Origin: Coriobacteriia bacterium
GTDB taxonomy: Bacteria > Actinomycetota > Coriobacteriia > Coriobacteriales > Eggerthellaceae
Length of the DNA: 64,000 bases
Direction: 5' to 3'
NCBI GenBank assembly: GCA_030537355.1
Contig: JAUNNF010000005.1
Span: forward strand, 79,704 to 143,703
The notes below the pieces were generated by a model that was not told where the DNA came from, did not search any database, and was given only the letters and a program-made list of their open reading frames with translations. The translations under genes and the position numbers were made by a program. The first letter of the stretch is position 1. Each line of letters begins with the position of its first letter. Positions 8,739 through 18,184 of the stretch are shown here, piece after piece.

Positions 8739-9663
8739 AGAAACACATAGATTCTTTGTTCACGTATACATCTATTGCATTAGGTATAGCTTCAATATCA
8801 AACTCGGTATTTTCATATCTCTCGCCATCAATTTGGCAAGGTACAATTTTATCAATTATCAAGTGCAACTTTTTAGCTTGGGCAAATCTAATACATTTTC
8901 TATTTACGTGTTTGCCTTTGGAAGCAAGGGCGAAAATGGCAAGAGCTTTTTTTCTCGACATATGTCCTACCGTATAACAAATATTCAAAATACCATCATT
9001 TAGTTTAGCATTTGGTGTAATTGGAAAACCCCCACCATATGAACGCCCATTTTGAATGGCTAAGATATATGATTCGTTTTCAATTACCTCTCCATTGTCA
9101 AGCTCTGCTTTAAAGTTATAAGATTCAAAATGATGGGCAATTTGATTTAGTCCACTTTCAAAATAAAGCAGCAATCCCTTTTGACCAGTTTTTTTACGAA
9201 GATCCATAGTGCCTAACGCAATCCCTGCATCAACACCAAAAGATAATGTTTCTACAAAATACTGATCGTTAACTTTGCCAATGTCTGCGCTCTTGACCTC
9301 AGCTTCCATAAGCTCATTAATTGCTTTATCTACTTTAGCTGTAATTGCAATTGATTTAGAATAATCATTTCCAGAACCTACTGGTATTAAAGCAAGCTTT
9401 GGACGATCCTTTTTTTGAATGCGCATCAGACCTGTTGCAGTTTCGTGAACTAAACCATCGCCACCTACAATAACAACAGTGTCATAATTCATCGAACTTG
9501 CAGCTAAATCTATACCATGGCCTTCGTGTTTTGTATATTTAATTTCGACATCTTGTTTATACTTATTTTTTAATTTCTCGTAAACACTTCTTCCAGCCTT
9601 GTTACCTTTTCCACTTTGAGCAACAGGATTTACAATAATTAGGGCTTTACCAAGATTGTTCAT
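8737..9663 (-). CDS. Diacylglycerol kinase / lipid kinase of the DagK-YegS family
   Basis: A 308-residue member of the diacylglycerol kinase catalytic family: NPVAQSGKG near residue 12, the VVIVGGDGLVHETATGL nucleotide loop near residue 70, and the LIPVGSGNDYSKS motif near residue 100. Members phosphorylate diacylglycerol to phosphatidic acid, recycling lipid released by lipoteichoic acid synthesis, or phosphorylate related lipids. The start ATG overlaps the thyX stop (ATGA), so the two genes are translationally coupled. The stop codon abuts repeat copy B. Confidence 0.88.
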   Translation of the reverse strand: MNNLGKALIIVNPVAQSGKGNKAGRSVYEKLKNKYKQDVEIKYTKHEGHGIDLAASSMNYDTVVIVGGDGLVHETATGLMRIQKKDRPKLALIPVGSGNDYSKSIAITAKVDKAINELMEAEVKSADIGKVNDQYFVETLSFGVDAGIALGTMDLRKKTGQKGLLLYFESGLNQIAHHFESYNFKAELDNGEVIENESYILAIQNGRSYGGGFPITPNAKLNDGILNICYTVGHMSRKKALAIFALASKGKHVNRKCIRFAQAKKLHLIIDKIVPCQIDGERYENTEFDIEAIPNAIDVYVNKESMCF

Positions 9664-10343
9664 CGCTCAACTTTCTCATATGGATGACCACATGTCATTT
9701 TACCTTCAGGACATTTTCCTCGTATACAATCAGGACCTGCATCCATAAATATATATGGGGCCGTTGGTTTTACAAGCTCTAGCATTTGCCATGCAAGATC
9801 TCTGATTTCCCATTGTGCTCTATTGCAACATCTAAGCGAGAAAAAGTGAAGTAACTCACGGATGTTCATAGTTACAACTATTTTTGTTTCTGCTGCGTTT
9901 GGAAGGATATAGCGAGCATCCTCGGCAGGAACTCCTGCATCCACCATCTTTTGATAAGCGTATTCACAAGCTTTAATAGCCTCGTCAAACGCATCGTTAG
10001 CATTTTGTTTTACAGTATCGGGTTTGATTATTGGCAAGTCTTCGCCTGCTTTAACATAACGTTGAGACTGCTGATTAAACGATGCCATTCTGTGACGAAC
10101 TAGCTGATGAGAACATGCTCTACTTATACCCTCAATGGCAAAAGTATAACTTGCATGTTCAAGTGTTGAATTATGCCCACTCTTAAGAATAGTTGCGAGG
10201 ACGCGTTCAGCCTGCTCATCACCCATATTTTCCATCAAATCAGCAGCACCAACAGGACTATAACAAAGACGCGCAGCAGTAGCTACTGCCCTAGCTGGAT
10301 TTTTTGTGTGATACAAAAGTTTTACATTGATTTTTGTTTCCAT
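9660..10343 (-). CDS. thyX: Flavin-dependent thymidylate synthase
   Basis: A 227-residue ThyX enzyme. The diagnostic motif RHRMASFNQQSQRYV is near residue 85, and the region NIRELLHFFSLRCCNRAQWEIR supplies FAD- and dUMP-binding residues. It makes dTMP from dUMP with methylene-tetrahydrofolate and reduced flavin. No thyA or folA is seen in the window. GGAGAGG lies upstream of the ATG. It overlaps the following lipid kinase gene by 4 bp and is transcribed divergently from the zinc-ribbon membrane protein gene. Confidence 0.95.
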   Translation of the reverse strand: METKINVKLLYHTKNPARAVATAARLCYSPVGAADLMENMGDEQAERVLATILKSGHNSTLEHASYTFAIEGISRACSHQLVRHRMASFNQQSQRYVKAGEDLPIIKPDTVKQNANDAFDEAIKACEYAYQKMVDAGVPAEDARYILPNAAETKIVVTMNIRELLHFFSLRCCNRAQWEIRDLAWQMLELVKPTAPYIFMDAGPDCIRGKCPEGKMTCGHPYEKVER

Positions 10344-10393
10344 AACCTCTCCTCAAGTCCTCAAATATTTTACCAAAATAAAGGTAATAATGG

Positions 10394-10401
10394 TATAAAA
10401 T
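10394..10401 (+). promoter_or_regulatory. -10 box giving a (nearly) leaderless transcript
   Basis: TATAAAAT ends eight bases before the ATG of the zinc-ribbon membrane protein gene, and there is no Shine-Dalgarno. A transcription start 6-7 bases after the box would leave only one or two bases of leader. No clear -35 box was found. Confidence 0.55.
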
Positions 10402-10409
10402 ACTCGGAC

Positions 10410-10814
10410 ATGAGAGAATTTTTTGACAGACTAAATATAAGAATTGCCGAATTTATGGAAGGTCGCAATGGTATTGATGACCTTAACAAATTTTTACTAA
10501 TTATTGCCATTATTGTTGTGGCTATTCAACTGTTTATCCCTCACCCTTTGATTTCTGCAGTTGGATGGGTATTTATTATTGTTGCTTTAATAAGGGCGTT
10601 ATCTAGAAATTTAAGTGCCAGACAAAGAGGTAACGATAGATTTTTAAAAATAATTAAAGAACCAAAAGCATGGGGTTCTCGTATGAAAAAAAGAAAAACT
10701 ACTCTTTGTTTCAAATGCTCTGATTGTAAAACTAGACTTTCAGTACCTCGCGGCAAAGGTAAAATCCGTATCATCTGCCCTAAATGTGGGAAGGAAATTT
10801 TTAAAACCACTTAA
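10410..10814 (+). CDS. Small membrane protein with C-terminal zinc ribbon
   Basis: A 134-residue protein. Two membrane helices lie at about residues 28-70 (FLLIIAIIVVAIQLFI and VGWVFIIVALIRAL), followed by a basic stretch. The C-terminus has CFKCSDC and CPKCGKE, a CxxC...CxxC zinc ribbon that would face the cytoplasm. An upstream extension of the frame overlaps thyX on the other strand and is rejected because the -10 box at 10394 defines this start. It opens a cassette with DUF5685, DnaJ-like and DnaK-like genes and overlaps the DUF5685 start by one base (TAATG). The function is unknown; a role in protein quality control at the membrane is inferred from context. Confidence 0.8.
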   Translation: MREFFDRLNIRIAEFMEGRNGIDDLNKFLLIIAIIVVAIQLFIPHPLISAVGWVFIIVALIRALSRNLSARQRGNDRFLKIIKEPKAWGSRMKKRKTTLCFKCSDCKTRLSVPRGKGKIRIICPKCGKEIFKTT

Positions 10815-11614
10815 TGTTTGGATTTATCACACCAAATTTTAATACTCTTAACGAGAAAGAAAAATCACGATATACAAGTATTTATTGTGGTCTTTGCCAC
10901 AGTATTAGAGATAATTACAACAACATTTCTAGATTAGCACTAACCTACGATTTAACTTTTTTGGTTATGTTATTAAGTTCAATTTACGAACCAACAGAAC
11001 ACAATGAACCATGTAATTGCATATTTCATCCTGGTAAAAAATACACTGTTTCTAGAAATGTTTATAGTGACTATTGTGCAGATTTGACTGTGCTTCTAGC
11101 CTATCATAAAATCAAAGATGATATGCATGATGACAATACACTGCGAGCAAAAATTGGTGAGACTGCTCTTCGTTCTCAATATAAAAAAGTTAAAAACAAA
11201 CATCCTGAATTGTGTAAATTCACAGAAGATCAGATGGCAAAAATACGAAAACTTGAAAAAGACGAATCTCCTGATAATGGCGATATGATTGCAAAAGAAT
11301 TTGGACTTATTCTCAGCTATATGTTTAGCGTTAACAATGATATTTTTTCAGAAAATCTTGCAAAGTTCGGTGGCAACCTAGGTCGTTTTATCTACTTTAT
11401 GGATGCCGCAATTGATCTTGAAAAAGACGAGCAAAACTACAATCCATTTAAGACAATGAATCCTCCAACCAAGGAAGATCTGATGATTCTCGCTGGTAAT
11501 GCTACTAAATATTATGAACTACTGCCAATTGTTAAAGATTCACATATACTCGACAATATATTATATGAGGGAATGTGGATAACTTATAATCAAAAAATGG
11601 ACAAGTTAAGTTAA
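10814..11614 (+). CDS. DUF5685 family protein
   Basis: A 266-residue cytoplasmic-looking protein. The N-terminal MFGFITPNFNTLNEKEKSRY and YCGLCHSIRDNYN segments, then NCIFHPGKK and the YHKIKDDMHDD motif, are the conserved parts of DUF5685. Cys and His residues (CGLC near residue 27, CNCIFH near residue 72) could bind a metal. The DDMHDD and DAAIDLEKDE motifs resemble Asp-rich metal sites of all-alpha prenyltransferase-like folds, which is only a suggestion. The family recurs beside DnaJ/DnaK-type genes in Clostridia and relatives, and that holds here: it is coupled to the upstream zinc-ribbon gene and 11 bp before the DnaJ gene. Confidence 0.8.
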   Translation: MFGFITPNFNTLNEKEKSRYTSIYCGLCHSIRDNYNNISRLALTYDLTFLVMLLSSIYEPTEHNEPCNCIFHPGKKYTVSRNVYSDYCADLTVLLAYHKIKDDMHDDNTLRAKIGETALRSQYKKVKNKHPELCKFTEDQMAKIRKLEKDESPDNGDMIAKEFGLILSYMFSVNNDIFSENLAKFGGNLGRFIYFMDAAIDLEKDEQNYNPFKTMNPPTKEDLMILAGNATKYYELLPIVKDSHILDNILYEGMWITYNQKMDKLS

Positions 11615-11625
11615 AATAACAGCCT

Positions 11626-12378
11626 ATGGCAATGAATCCATATGAAATATTAGGTGTACCCGAAAGTGCAAGCCAAGATGAAGTAAAACGTGCTTACAGA
11701 AAAAAGGCTCGCGAGAATCATCCTGATTTAAATCCAGGGGATGCAAATGCGGCAAAACGCATGAATCAAATTAATGAAGCTTACGACAGAATTATGAATC
11801 CTGATAAGTATGCCACTGAGGACGCCAGACGTGCTGCTGCAGAGGGACGAGCTAACCCTCAGCAACAGCAACGTTACCAACAATATCAAGGTCAGCGAAG
11901 AACTGGCTGGCAAGGTGATTTTGGTTTTGACCCATTCGAAGAAATCTTTGGTGGTTTCACTACAGTTGGCCCAATCCATCCAGAAGCTCAGGTCAGCGAC
12001 TCGCCTGAAATTAAACAAGCAATTAGTCTCATAAATAATAAACAGCCAAAAGAAGCTAGCAAAATTTTATACACTGTTAAAAGCGCTGACCGTAATGGTC
12101 GTTGGTATTATATTGTTGCTCTTGCCAATCAGGGTATGGGCAATACAATGCTTGCAAATGATCAAATTAAAAAAGCGCTAGATATGGAACCTAATAATCA
12201 GGAATATATAAATGCTGCCCGCGTAATTGCATCAAGTGGCAGAACTTATCAACAGACAAGCCAGCGACGTGGATTTTCTACTGGATTTATGGATCCTGGC
12301 ATGCTTTGTTGTATGTGCATAATGATAAATATGTGTATTGGTGGCGGCTTTGGCGTGCCAATGTGCGTACGTTTTTAA
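11626..12378 (+). CDS. J-domain co-chaperone with TPR-like region and Cys-rich tail
   Basis: A 250-residue protein. A J domain occupies residues 1-65 (PYEILGVPESASQDEVKRAY and the catalytic HPD in ENHPDLNPGD). A Gln-rich linker follows near residues 80-95, then a helical, TPR-like part around residues 125-200 (SLINNKQPKEASKIL, ALDMEPNNQEYI). The tail has five Cys residues and many Gly and Met residues (MLCCMCIMINMC) and may associate with membrane or metal. It lacks the Gly/Phe, zinc-finger and substrate domains of true DnaJ. It should stimulate the ATPase of the DnaK-like protein encoded 12 bp downstream. The start could be the ATG at 11626 or the one six bases later; neither has a strong ribosome site. 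Confidence 0.88.
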   Translation: MAMNPYEILGVPESASQDEVKRAYRKKARENHPDLNPGDANAAKRMNQINEAYDRIMNPDKYATEDARRAAAEGRANPQQQQRYQQYQGQRRTGWQGDFGFDPFEEIFGGFTTVGPIHPEAQVSDSPEIKQAISLINNKQPKEASKILYTVKSADRNGRWYYIVALANQGMGNTMLANDQIKKALDMEPNNQEYINAARVIASSGRTYQQTSQRRGFSTGFMDPGMLCCMCIMINMCIGGGFGVPMCVRF

Positions 12379-12390
12379 GGAGTGATATTA

Positions 12391-14163
12391 ATGAGTATGG
12401 CAATTGGTATAGATTTAGGAACAACAAACTCATGTGTAGCTGCTGTTGAAGGCGATAAACCCACAGTTATTGCAAATGCCGAGGGTATGCGTACACTACC
12501 TAGTGTTGTAGCTTTTACTAAAGATGGCGAAAGACTCGTTGGAGAGCCTGCTGTTAGACAAGCTGTCATGAACCCTGACCGCACCTTTGCTTCTGTCAAG
12601 CGTCACATGGGAACTGATTGGCGTGCTCATGTTGATGAACGTGATTTTACTCCTCAAGAAATTTCTGCAATGTTACTTCGCAAATTAAAAAATGATGCTC
12701 GTGCATATTTAGATGATGAAAGTATTTGTGATGCTGTTATTACAGTTCCTGCCTATTTCAACGATATGCAACGTCAAGCTACTAAGGATGCTGGACGTAT
12801 TGCTGGTTTAAATGTTCTTCGTATTATTAACGAGCCAACGGCTGCAGCACTTGCTTATGGTCTTGATAACGAAATGAAACAAAAAGTTATGGTTTACGAT
12901 CTTGGTGGTGGAACCTTTGATGTTTCAATTATTGATATCAGTGAAGGTGTTATTGAAGTTATGAGCACAAGTGGCAATAATCACTTGGGTGGTGATGACT
13001 TTGATGAAGTTTTGGCAAAACATCTTGCTGACGTTTGCAAACGTGATTTCAATTTTGATTGTAAACGTGTTCCTGAAGCATGGGCAAGAATTCGCGAAGC
13101 TGCTGAAAAAGCCAAATGCGAATTGTCCAGCGCAGACAAAACTGAGGTCAACCTACCATTTTTAGGACAAGGAGCTAGTGGTGCAGTTAACTTTGCTTGT
13201 ACAGTTACAAGAAGTGAATTTGAGAGCATGATTGCTTCTTTAATTGAGCTAACTACAGAACCTGTCGAACAAGCATTATATGATGCCGGAATAGCCGCAA
13301 GTGAACTTGATAAAGTTTTACTTGTTGGTGGAAGTACCAGAATTCCTGCAGTAGCCGCTAAAGTAAAAAGCATGACTGGTAAGCCAGCTAGCCAAAGCAT
13401 CAATCCAGATGAATGTGTTGCACAAGGTGCAGCTATTCAGGCTAACACGCTGGCTAATGCTGCAAATTCTTTAAGCGTACGTGGTGGAGATATATTGCTT
13501 TTGGATGTATGCCCATTGAGTCTTGCTATTGAAACTGTTGGTGGCGTTGCAACACGTTTGATTGAGCGCAACACTACATTGCCTACACATTACTCACAGA
13601 TTTTTACAACTGCTGCTGCTTTCCAAACCAAAGTTGAAATTAAAGTTTTACAGGGCGAGAGACCAATGGCTGCTGATAACAAGATGATCGGTAACTTCCA
13701 ACTCAAAGGCATTAAACGTGCTCCTGCTGGCGTTCCTCAAATTGAGGTTTCTTTTGATATTGACGCAAATGGTATTGTAACGGTGTCTGCTAAAGACCTG
13801 GGTACTGGTAACGAACAGTCAATTACTATTGAGAACGATCAACGTATGAGCGATGCTGAAATTGAAGCAGCTATTAGAGATGCAGAGACATATGCTGCCG
13901 AGGATAAAGTAAGACGCCAAAATTGGGAAGATTATAATGAAGCTGGTCGTCTTGTTCGCGAGGTGGATGCTGCCATTGCTAGGCAGGGTAAGACTATGGA
14001 CAAGGAGAAAAAACGCGAAATCAAAAAAGCTGCCAATGAACTTCGCCGTTATGTAAGCAAAAAACAAGAGAAGCTTACCGATGCCGATAGAGCTGCTATG
14101 AAAACAGCTGCTGATTCTTTATCCAACTTAGCTTCGGATATAATTTCTCCAAAAAGCGAATAA
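12391..14163 (+). CDS. dnaK: Hsp70 (DnaK-type) chaperone, probably a paralogue
   Basis: A 590-residue Hsp70. The ATPase domain shows all signatures: [13 protein letters not shown] at the start, [13 protein letters not shown] near residue 165-180 and [13 protein letters not shown] near residue 310. The substrate-binding domain and a shortened helical lid follow, and the protein ends in SPKSE. It is slightly shorter than typical DnaK. The usual hrcA and grpE neighbours are absent and its partner is a non-canonical J protein, so this is probably a second, specialised Hsp70. The start at 12391 has TAAGGAG upstream; an in-frame start nine bases earlier lacks support. A hairpin follows the stop codon. 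Confidence 0.93.
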   Translation: MSMAIGIDLGTTNSCVAAVEGDKPTVIANAEGMRTLPSVVAFTKDGERLVGEPAVRQAVMNPDRTFASVKRHMGTDWRAHVDERDFTPQEISAMLLRKLKNDARAYLDDESICDAVITVPAYFNDMQRQATKDAGRIAGLNVLRIINEPTAAALAYGLDNEMKQKVMVYDLGGGTFDVSIIDISEGVIEVMSTSGNNHLGGDDFDEVLAKHLADVCKRDFNFDCKRVPEAWARIREAAEKAKCELSSADKTEVNLPFLGQGASGAVNFACTVTRSEFESMIASLIELTTEPVEQALYDAGIAASELDKVLLVGGSTRIPAVAAKVKSMTGKPASQSINPDECVAQGAAIQANTLANAANSLSVRGGDILLLDVCPLSLAIETVGGVATRLIERNTTLPTHYSQIFTTAAAFQTKVEIKVLQGERPMAADNKMIGNFQLKGIKRAPAGVPQIEVSFDIDANGIVTVSAKDLGTGNEQSITIENDQRMSDAEIEAAIRDAETYAAEDKVRRQNWEDYNEAGRLVREVDAAIARQGKTMDKEKKREIKKAANELRRYVSKKQEKLTDADRAAMKTAADSLSNLASDIISPKSE

Positions 14164-14193
14164 ATGTCAGAAGCAAATTAGCTTTCTGACATT
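14163..14193 (+). terminator. Hairpin after the DnaK-like gene, also the left RAYT-flanking repeat
   Basis: The arms AATGTCAGAA and TTCTGACATT form a perfect 10-bp stem around an 11-base loop directly after the stop codon. There is no long T run. Bases 14166-14190 match 15161-15185 at 20 of 25 positions, so the hairpin may be a transposase recognition element as well as a terminator. Confidence 0.6.
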
Positions 14194-14357
14194 TCTCGCA
14201 AATGAAAAAACAGAACTTTTTTCATTCCTCTGTTACAAATTTTTGCTTATGTAAGCATTATTTCAAGCGTAATCATACAATTTACTGCTGTTATACCACT
14301 ATCACAAAAATAATATTTATATATAAGTATGCTAATCATTAATGTATAGAAAAATAA

Positions 14358-15146
14358 TTGTCCAAATATTACAATTTTTATAATATTTTGACTAGTACAT
14401 TTAGACATATAAGCACTACTGGTTATTATCATATTTATAATCGCGGTAATAATAAAATGATAATATTCGAAAAAGATCATGATTATAAAGTCTTTCTAAA
14501 CATGCTTTCAAACAAATGTAAAAAATTTGAAATTGAAATTATTGCATATACATTAATGCCTAATCATTTTCATATAGTTTTACTTGATAATAAAAAATCA
14601 CTTTCTAAGTTTATGAAAAGCCTCTCTATATGCTACGTTAGATATTTCAACTTTTCATATAATAGAACTGGGACATTATTTGAAGGTAGATTTCAATCAC
14701 GATGTATAAATAATCACGAGTATCTTATGACAGTAATTAGATATGTACTCAGAAATCCTGAAATCGCCGATATATGTAATTTAGAAAAATATGAATATTC
14801 AAGTTATAAAGAATTTCTTCAAATATCGAATAACAACTATTGCAATATGAAAATATTATCTAAAATATTTCCAGATAAAAAAACATATAGGACATATATA
14901 TCCTGCAACAAATATGATATTAAATCACAAGAAATAGAAGGAAAAAATCATTACAATTTAAACGAAACAATAAAAATATCCAATCAAATATTATTTCCAC
15001 ATAATTGTACTACAATACAAAGCTTTAATATAAAAAAACGAAACAAGTTAATAAATAAATTGCTTATAAACAACATATCTGTAAACGACATTAGTAAAAT
15101 TACAGGTATTAGTAAAAATATTATTTACAAAATAAAAGCTACTTAA
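14358..15146 (+). CDS. REP-associated tyrosine transposase (RAYT), Y1 family
   Basis: A protein of about 262 residues of the IS200-like Y1 transposase superfamily. The N-terminal TTGYYHIYNRGNN, the HUH motif in LMPNHFHIVLLDNK near residue 70, the LFEGRFQSRCINNHEYLMTVIRYVLRNP core with a candidate catalytic Tyr near residue 130, and the KYEYSSYKEFL segment are typical. RAYTs are single-copy domesticated transposases thought to mobilise REP hairpins. The C-terminal extension ends in a helix-turn-helix-like segment (NISVNDISKITGISKNIIYK). No ATG begins the conserved part; the TTG start is uncertain and the 5' end may be decayed. The gene is more AT-rich than its neighbours and lies between two related 25-bp repeats, which suggests acquisition as a unit. 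Confidence 0.85.
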   Translation: MSKYYNFYNILTSTFRHISTTGYYHIYNRGNNKMIIFEKDHDYKVFLNMLSNKCKKFEIEIIAYTLMPNHFHIVLLDNKKSLSKFMKSLSICYVRYFNFSYNRTGTLFEGRFQSRCINNHEYLMTVIRYVLRNPEIADICNLEKYEYSSYKEFLQISNNNYCNMKILSKIFPDKKTYRTYISCNKYDIKSQEIEGKNHYNLNETIKISNQILFPHNCTTIQSFNIKKRNKLINKLLINNISVNDISKITGISKNIIYKIKAT

Positions 15147-15160
15147 AAAAACCAAAACAA

Positions 15161-15185
15161 GTCTGAAGCAAATTCGCCTTTTGGC
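15161..15185 (+). repeat. Right RAYT-flanking repeat
   Basis: It matches the hairpin element at 14166-14190 at 20 of 25 positions, with the core GAAGCAAATT identical. It contains a GCC-TTTT-GGC mini-hairpin. It lies between the RAYT stop and the converging glycosyltransferase gene. Confidence 0.55.
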
Positions 15186-15201
15186 TAAATTAGATACGAA
15201 G

Positions 15202-16533
15202 CTACTCTAAAACATTCAACTGGATTTCACCAGTTGAGCCTGGGTTGACGCTCCCACGAGCTTTTTTGTTTTTCTCCATTGCAGCTTTAGCTGCTTCTAG
15301 GTCGTTTTCAGCTTCCATCTCTTTATAAGCAGCTCGACGTCTATTGTGACCAGCCATCTCTAACTTATTTTGCAAATCTTTATCTTTATCAATGCGCTTC
15401 ATAAACTCTGGCCAAATACGCATAAACTCAAAATAGTTTTGACAATTGCGTTGGGCATAAATATTTGCCTCGCCTGCGGCGGCCCAAGCAGCATTACGAT
15501 ATTCCTTTTTGTCAGGACGTCCAAAACTACGAAAACGAGCTGTCCATAAAATTCTCTTTTCAATTCCAGGCTCCAAAAAAGGACCAGGATATGGTTTCAT
15601 ATCGCTCGCTTTTAATTGCAATAAATCAATCTGAGTACGGCTATATTCTAATTTTCTAAACTCATATAACCACCTAAAAATATCCTGTCTAAAACGAACA
15701 CCTTCACTCAGAATCTCAGGTGGCAAGTGCTTGACAACCAATTGATTATCAAACCAAATATCACTTCCATACATTCTCAAATTTAGCATGTAATCTAAAT
15801 CTTCACCACGCACAACCCATGGATCAAACGCCAATCGCATAAATGCTTGTCTATGGAGTGCCATACATCCACCACAAACATGATTAGAACGAGATAAGCG
15901 AGGCCCTTTTATAGCTTTTGAGATCCACTGATTAAAAGCTCGACCTTTCTGCCATAATCTATCATGCCAATATGTTTTATGACGAGATAGATAAGAACCT
16001 TTACTGTTAAGGTAATAACCTGTCTTCGCAATAATTGGAACACCACTCTTTGTTAATTTACCAAGACCATACACAGCATTGGTCATGAAGTTTGGATCTT
16101 CGACTACTTCGTCGTCATCAAGAAAAATCACAGAATCAAATCCGAATATTTGAGCAACGGTTAAACCAACATTCCTTATAGCGCCATAACTTGTAAGTGC
16201 AACTTCTTTAGTTATGCTAGGAACTCCAAGTTCTTGTGCACGTTTGTGAATAGCACTAAGTTCATCTGCACCAATAACCATAGTACTAAATTCTTTATAC
16301 TGCATTGTCAAACGCTCAATTTTGACTGCAGCTGGTTCAACAATTGTTTTTTCAGCAACAACCAAAACAACAACGTGAGTAACATAATCAACTTTTTTTA
16401 GCGAATCAAGCAAGCGAGGTAACTCACCAGGCTGGCTCATTGATGTTGTATGATCATAAGTTGTGACAATACTATCGCCCTCTTTTTTTTGGCGAGACGA
16501 AATAAATACTGGTATGACAATTAATGGGTTCAT
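15202..16533 (-). CDS. Family 2-like glycosyltransferase (soluble)
   Basis: A 443-residue protein with a GT-A fold and no membrane helix. N-terminal MNPLIVIPVFISSR, the DxD-type FLDDDEVVEDPNF motif near residue 145 and the RGEDLDYMLNLRMYG motif near residue 265 (acceptor-side ED) support a GT2-type inverting transferase. CGGCMALHRQAFM is also typical of the family. The C-terminal 60 residues are a charged, Ala-rich probable coiled coil. The acceptor and donor are unknown. AAGAGGAA precedes the ATG. The DUF1846 gene lies immediately upstream in the same direction, 43 bp away. Confidence 0.8.
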   Translation of the reverse strand: MNPLIVIPVFISSRQKKEGDSIVTTYDHTTSMSQPGELPRLLDSLKKVDYVTHVVVLVVAEKTIVEPAAVKIERLTMQYKEFSTMVIGADELSAIHKRAQELGVPSITKEVALTSYGAIRNVGLTVAQIFGFDSVIFLDDDEVVEDPNFMTNAVYGLGKLTKSGVPIIAKTGYYLNSKGSYLSRHKTYWHDRLWQKGRAFNQWISKAIKGPRLSRSNHVCGGCMALHRQAFMRLAFDPWVVRGEDLDYMLNLRMYGSDIWFDNQLVVKHLPPEILSEGVRFRQDIFRWLYEFRKLEYSRTQIDLLQLKASDMKPYPGPFLEPGIEKRILWTARFRSFGRPDKKEYRNAAWAAAGEANIYAQRNCQNYFEFMRIWPEFMKRIDKDKDLQNKLEMAGHNRRRAAYKEMEAENDLEAAKAAMEKNKKARGSVNPGSTGEIQLNVLE

Positions 16534-16576
16534 TTATTCCTCTTTTCCTCTACCTATATTGTACCAAAAAATGAAT

Positions 16577-18055
16577 TTATGCGTGATATAAACTATGTCT
16601 CTCGAATTTCGGCTCGCAGCACACGTTTATGCCGAGTTTTTTATATAAATTCTCGTCAGTATTAGAAACAATTACACTAAAGAAAGCATCGCAACCTCGT
16701 AGTTGATCCATAGCTTCAATCATGCGTTTAGCCCTCTCATCAGCAGCACTACTTATAGATAGTGCAATCAAGGTTTCGTCGGAATGAAGACGCGGATTTT
16801 TATTGTGCAGCGCATTAATTTTTAACATACTAATAGGTGTTATAGCCTCGTCAGTAATAACTTCAACATCCTCAACATTTGCGACAATTTTTAATGCGTT
16901 TAACAAAAGTGATGAGGCACATCCTAACAAATCCGTTGTTTTACCAGTTATAATCTCTCCGTTTGGCAGCATCATAGCACCTGCAGGATGGTTTGTTGTC
17001 TCTTCTCTTTTTAAAGCAGCAAGGCGAAGTGGATGCTTCTGAGGGTCCATTCCAACCTGTTTCATCAGCAATTTAAGAGCTGCAACTTCTTCACGTCCAT
17101 TACCCTTTTTAACATCTTTTACAGATGCCTTATAATATCTGCGAACAATCTCATTACATGCAGCATTGCATACAATATCGTTATCAACAATTGCCATTCC
17201 AACCTGATTAACTCCCATATCAGTAGGCGATTTATAAGGGCATTTACCAGAAATTCGATTCATCATTTCTTGCAAAACAGGGAAACTTTCAACATCTCTG
17301 TTGTAATTTACTGCTGTTTTCCCATAAGCTTCCAAATGAAATGGATCAATAGCATTGCGATCTTCCAAATCTACTGTTGCAGCTTCATAAGCAATATTTA
17401 CAGGATGTTTAAGTGGCAAATTCCAGACAGGAAATGTCTCAAACTTAGCATAACCGGCCTCAATGTCTCGCAAATTTTCGTGATATAGCTGGCTTAAACA
17501 AGTTGCCATTTTGCCACTGCCAGGTCCTGGAGCAGTAACAACAATAAGCGGACGCTCTGTTTCGATATACTCGTTTTTACCAAAACCATCCTCGCTAACC
17601 AAATGGTCAATGTCGTATGGATAACGCTCAATAGTATGATGTTTATAACTTTTAACACCAAGATCATCCAAATGGCTAATATAATCGTCAACCTCAGATT
17701 GTCCTGAATAACGTGTAATAACAACACTTCCAACGTAAAAGCCAAGCCCATGAAAAACATCAATTAAGCGGAGCACGTCCTCTGAATACGGAATGTCAAT
17801 ATCCGAACGAGTTTTGTTAGTAACAATGTCAAGGGCATTAATTATTATTACAATTTCAACATCATCCTGTAACTCTTTAAGCATACGAATTTTAGAATCA
17901 GGTTGAAATCCAGGAAGAACACGAGAAGCGTGGTGATCGTCAAATAACTTACCACCAAACTCCATATAAAGTTTACCGCCGAATTTATCTATGCGTTTAC
18001 GAATTGAAGCCGCTTGAAGATTAATATATTTCTCGTTATCGAAACCGATGTTCAT
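16577..18055 (-). CDS. DUF1846 family protein
   Basis: A protein of about 492 residues that matches DUF1846 over its length: MNIGFDNEKYINLQAASIRK, FGGKLYMEFGGKLFDDHHAS, RYSGQSEVDDYI, and a P-loop-like GPGSGKMATCLSQLYHE near residue 180. The family is widespread in Firmicutes and Coriobacteriia; its biochemical role is not established. A longer reading adds seven residues (from 18076), but the conserved family start is MNIGFDN at 18055. A TAAAAT box (18072-18067) lies eleven bases before that ATG with no Shine-Dalgarno, which fits a leaderless or near-leaderless start. Confidence 0.9.
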   Translation of the reverse strand: MNIGFDNEKYINLQAASIRKRIDKFGGKLYMEFGGKLFDDHHASRVLPGFQPDSKIRMLKELQDDVEIVIIINALDIVTNKTRSDIDIPYSEDVLRLIDVFHGLGFYVGSVVITRYSGQSEVDDYISHLDDLGVKSYKHHTIERYPYDIDHLVSEDGFGKNEYIETERPLIVVTAPGPGSGKMATCLSQLYHENLRDIEAGYAKFETFPVWNLPLKHPVNIAYEAATVDLEDRNAIDPFHLEAYGKTAVNYNRDVESFPVLQEMMNRISGKCPYKSPTDMGVNQVGMAIVDNDIVCNAACNEIVRRYYKASVKDVKKGNGREEVAALKLLMKQVGMDPQKHPLRLAALKREETTNHPAGAMMLPNGEIITGKTTDLLGCASSLLLNALKIVANVEDVEVITDEAITPISMLKINALHNKNPRLHSDETLIALSISSAADERAKRMIEAMDQLRGCDAFFSVIVSNTDENLYKKLGINVCCEPKFERHSLYHA

Positions 18056-18124
18056 AACGGAACTATATTTTATCATAAATTTTTATTCATAGAATATGTT
18101 TTGAATTTTAAGTATTTTTAAAAC

Positions 18125-18160
18125 AAAAAGGTTTTGACTCTGCAGAACCAAAACCTTTTT
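18125..18160 (-). terminator. Terminator of the InlB-repeat surface protein gene
   Basis: A 12-bp stem (AAAAAGGTTTTG with its complement) around a 12-base loop, flanked by A/T runs on both sides. It follows the surface protein gene at 18185 on the minus strand. Confidence 0.85.
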
Positions 18161-18184
18161 TGTATTAATTATGTCAATAAAATT

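Noticed and set aside
10173..10409. N-terminal extension of the zinc-ribbon membrane protein
   Set aside because: It would overlap thyX coding on the other strand; the -10 box at 10394 lies inside it.
12981..13403. 140-residue frame antisense to the DnaK-like gene
   Set aside because: Codon shadow of a strongly conserved gene; no ribosome site or recognisable domain.
17033..17488. 151-residue frame antisense to the DUF1846 gene
   Set aside because: Lies wholly inside a conserved gene and has low-complexity composition.
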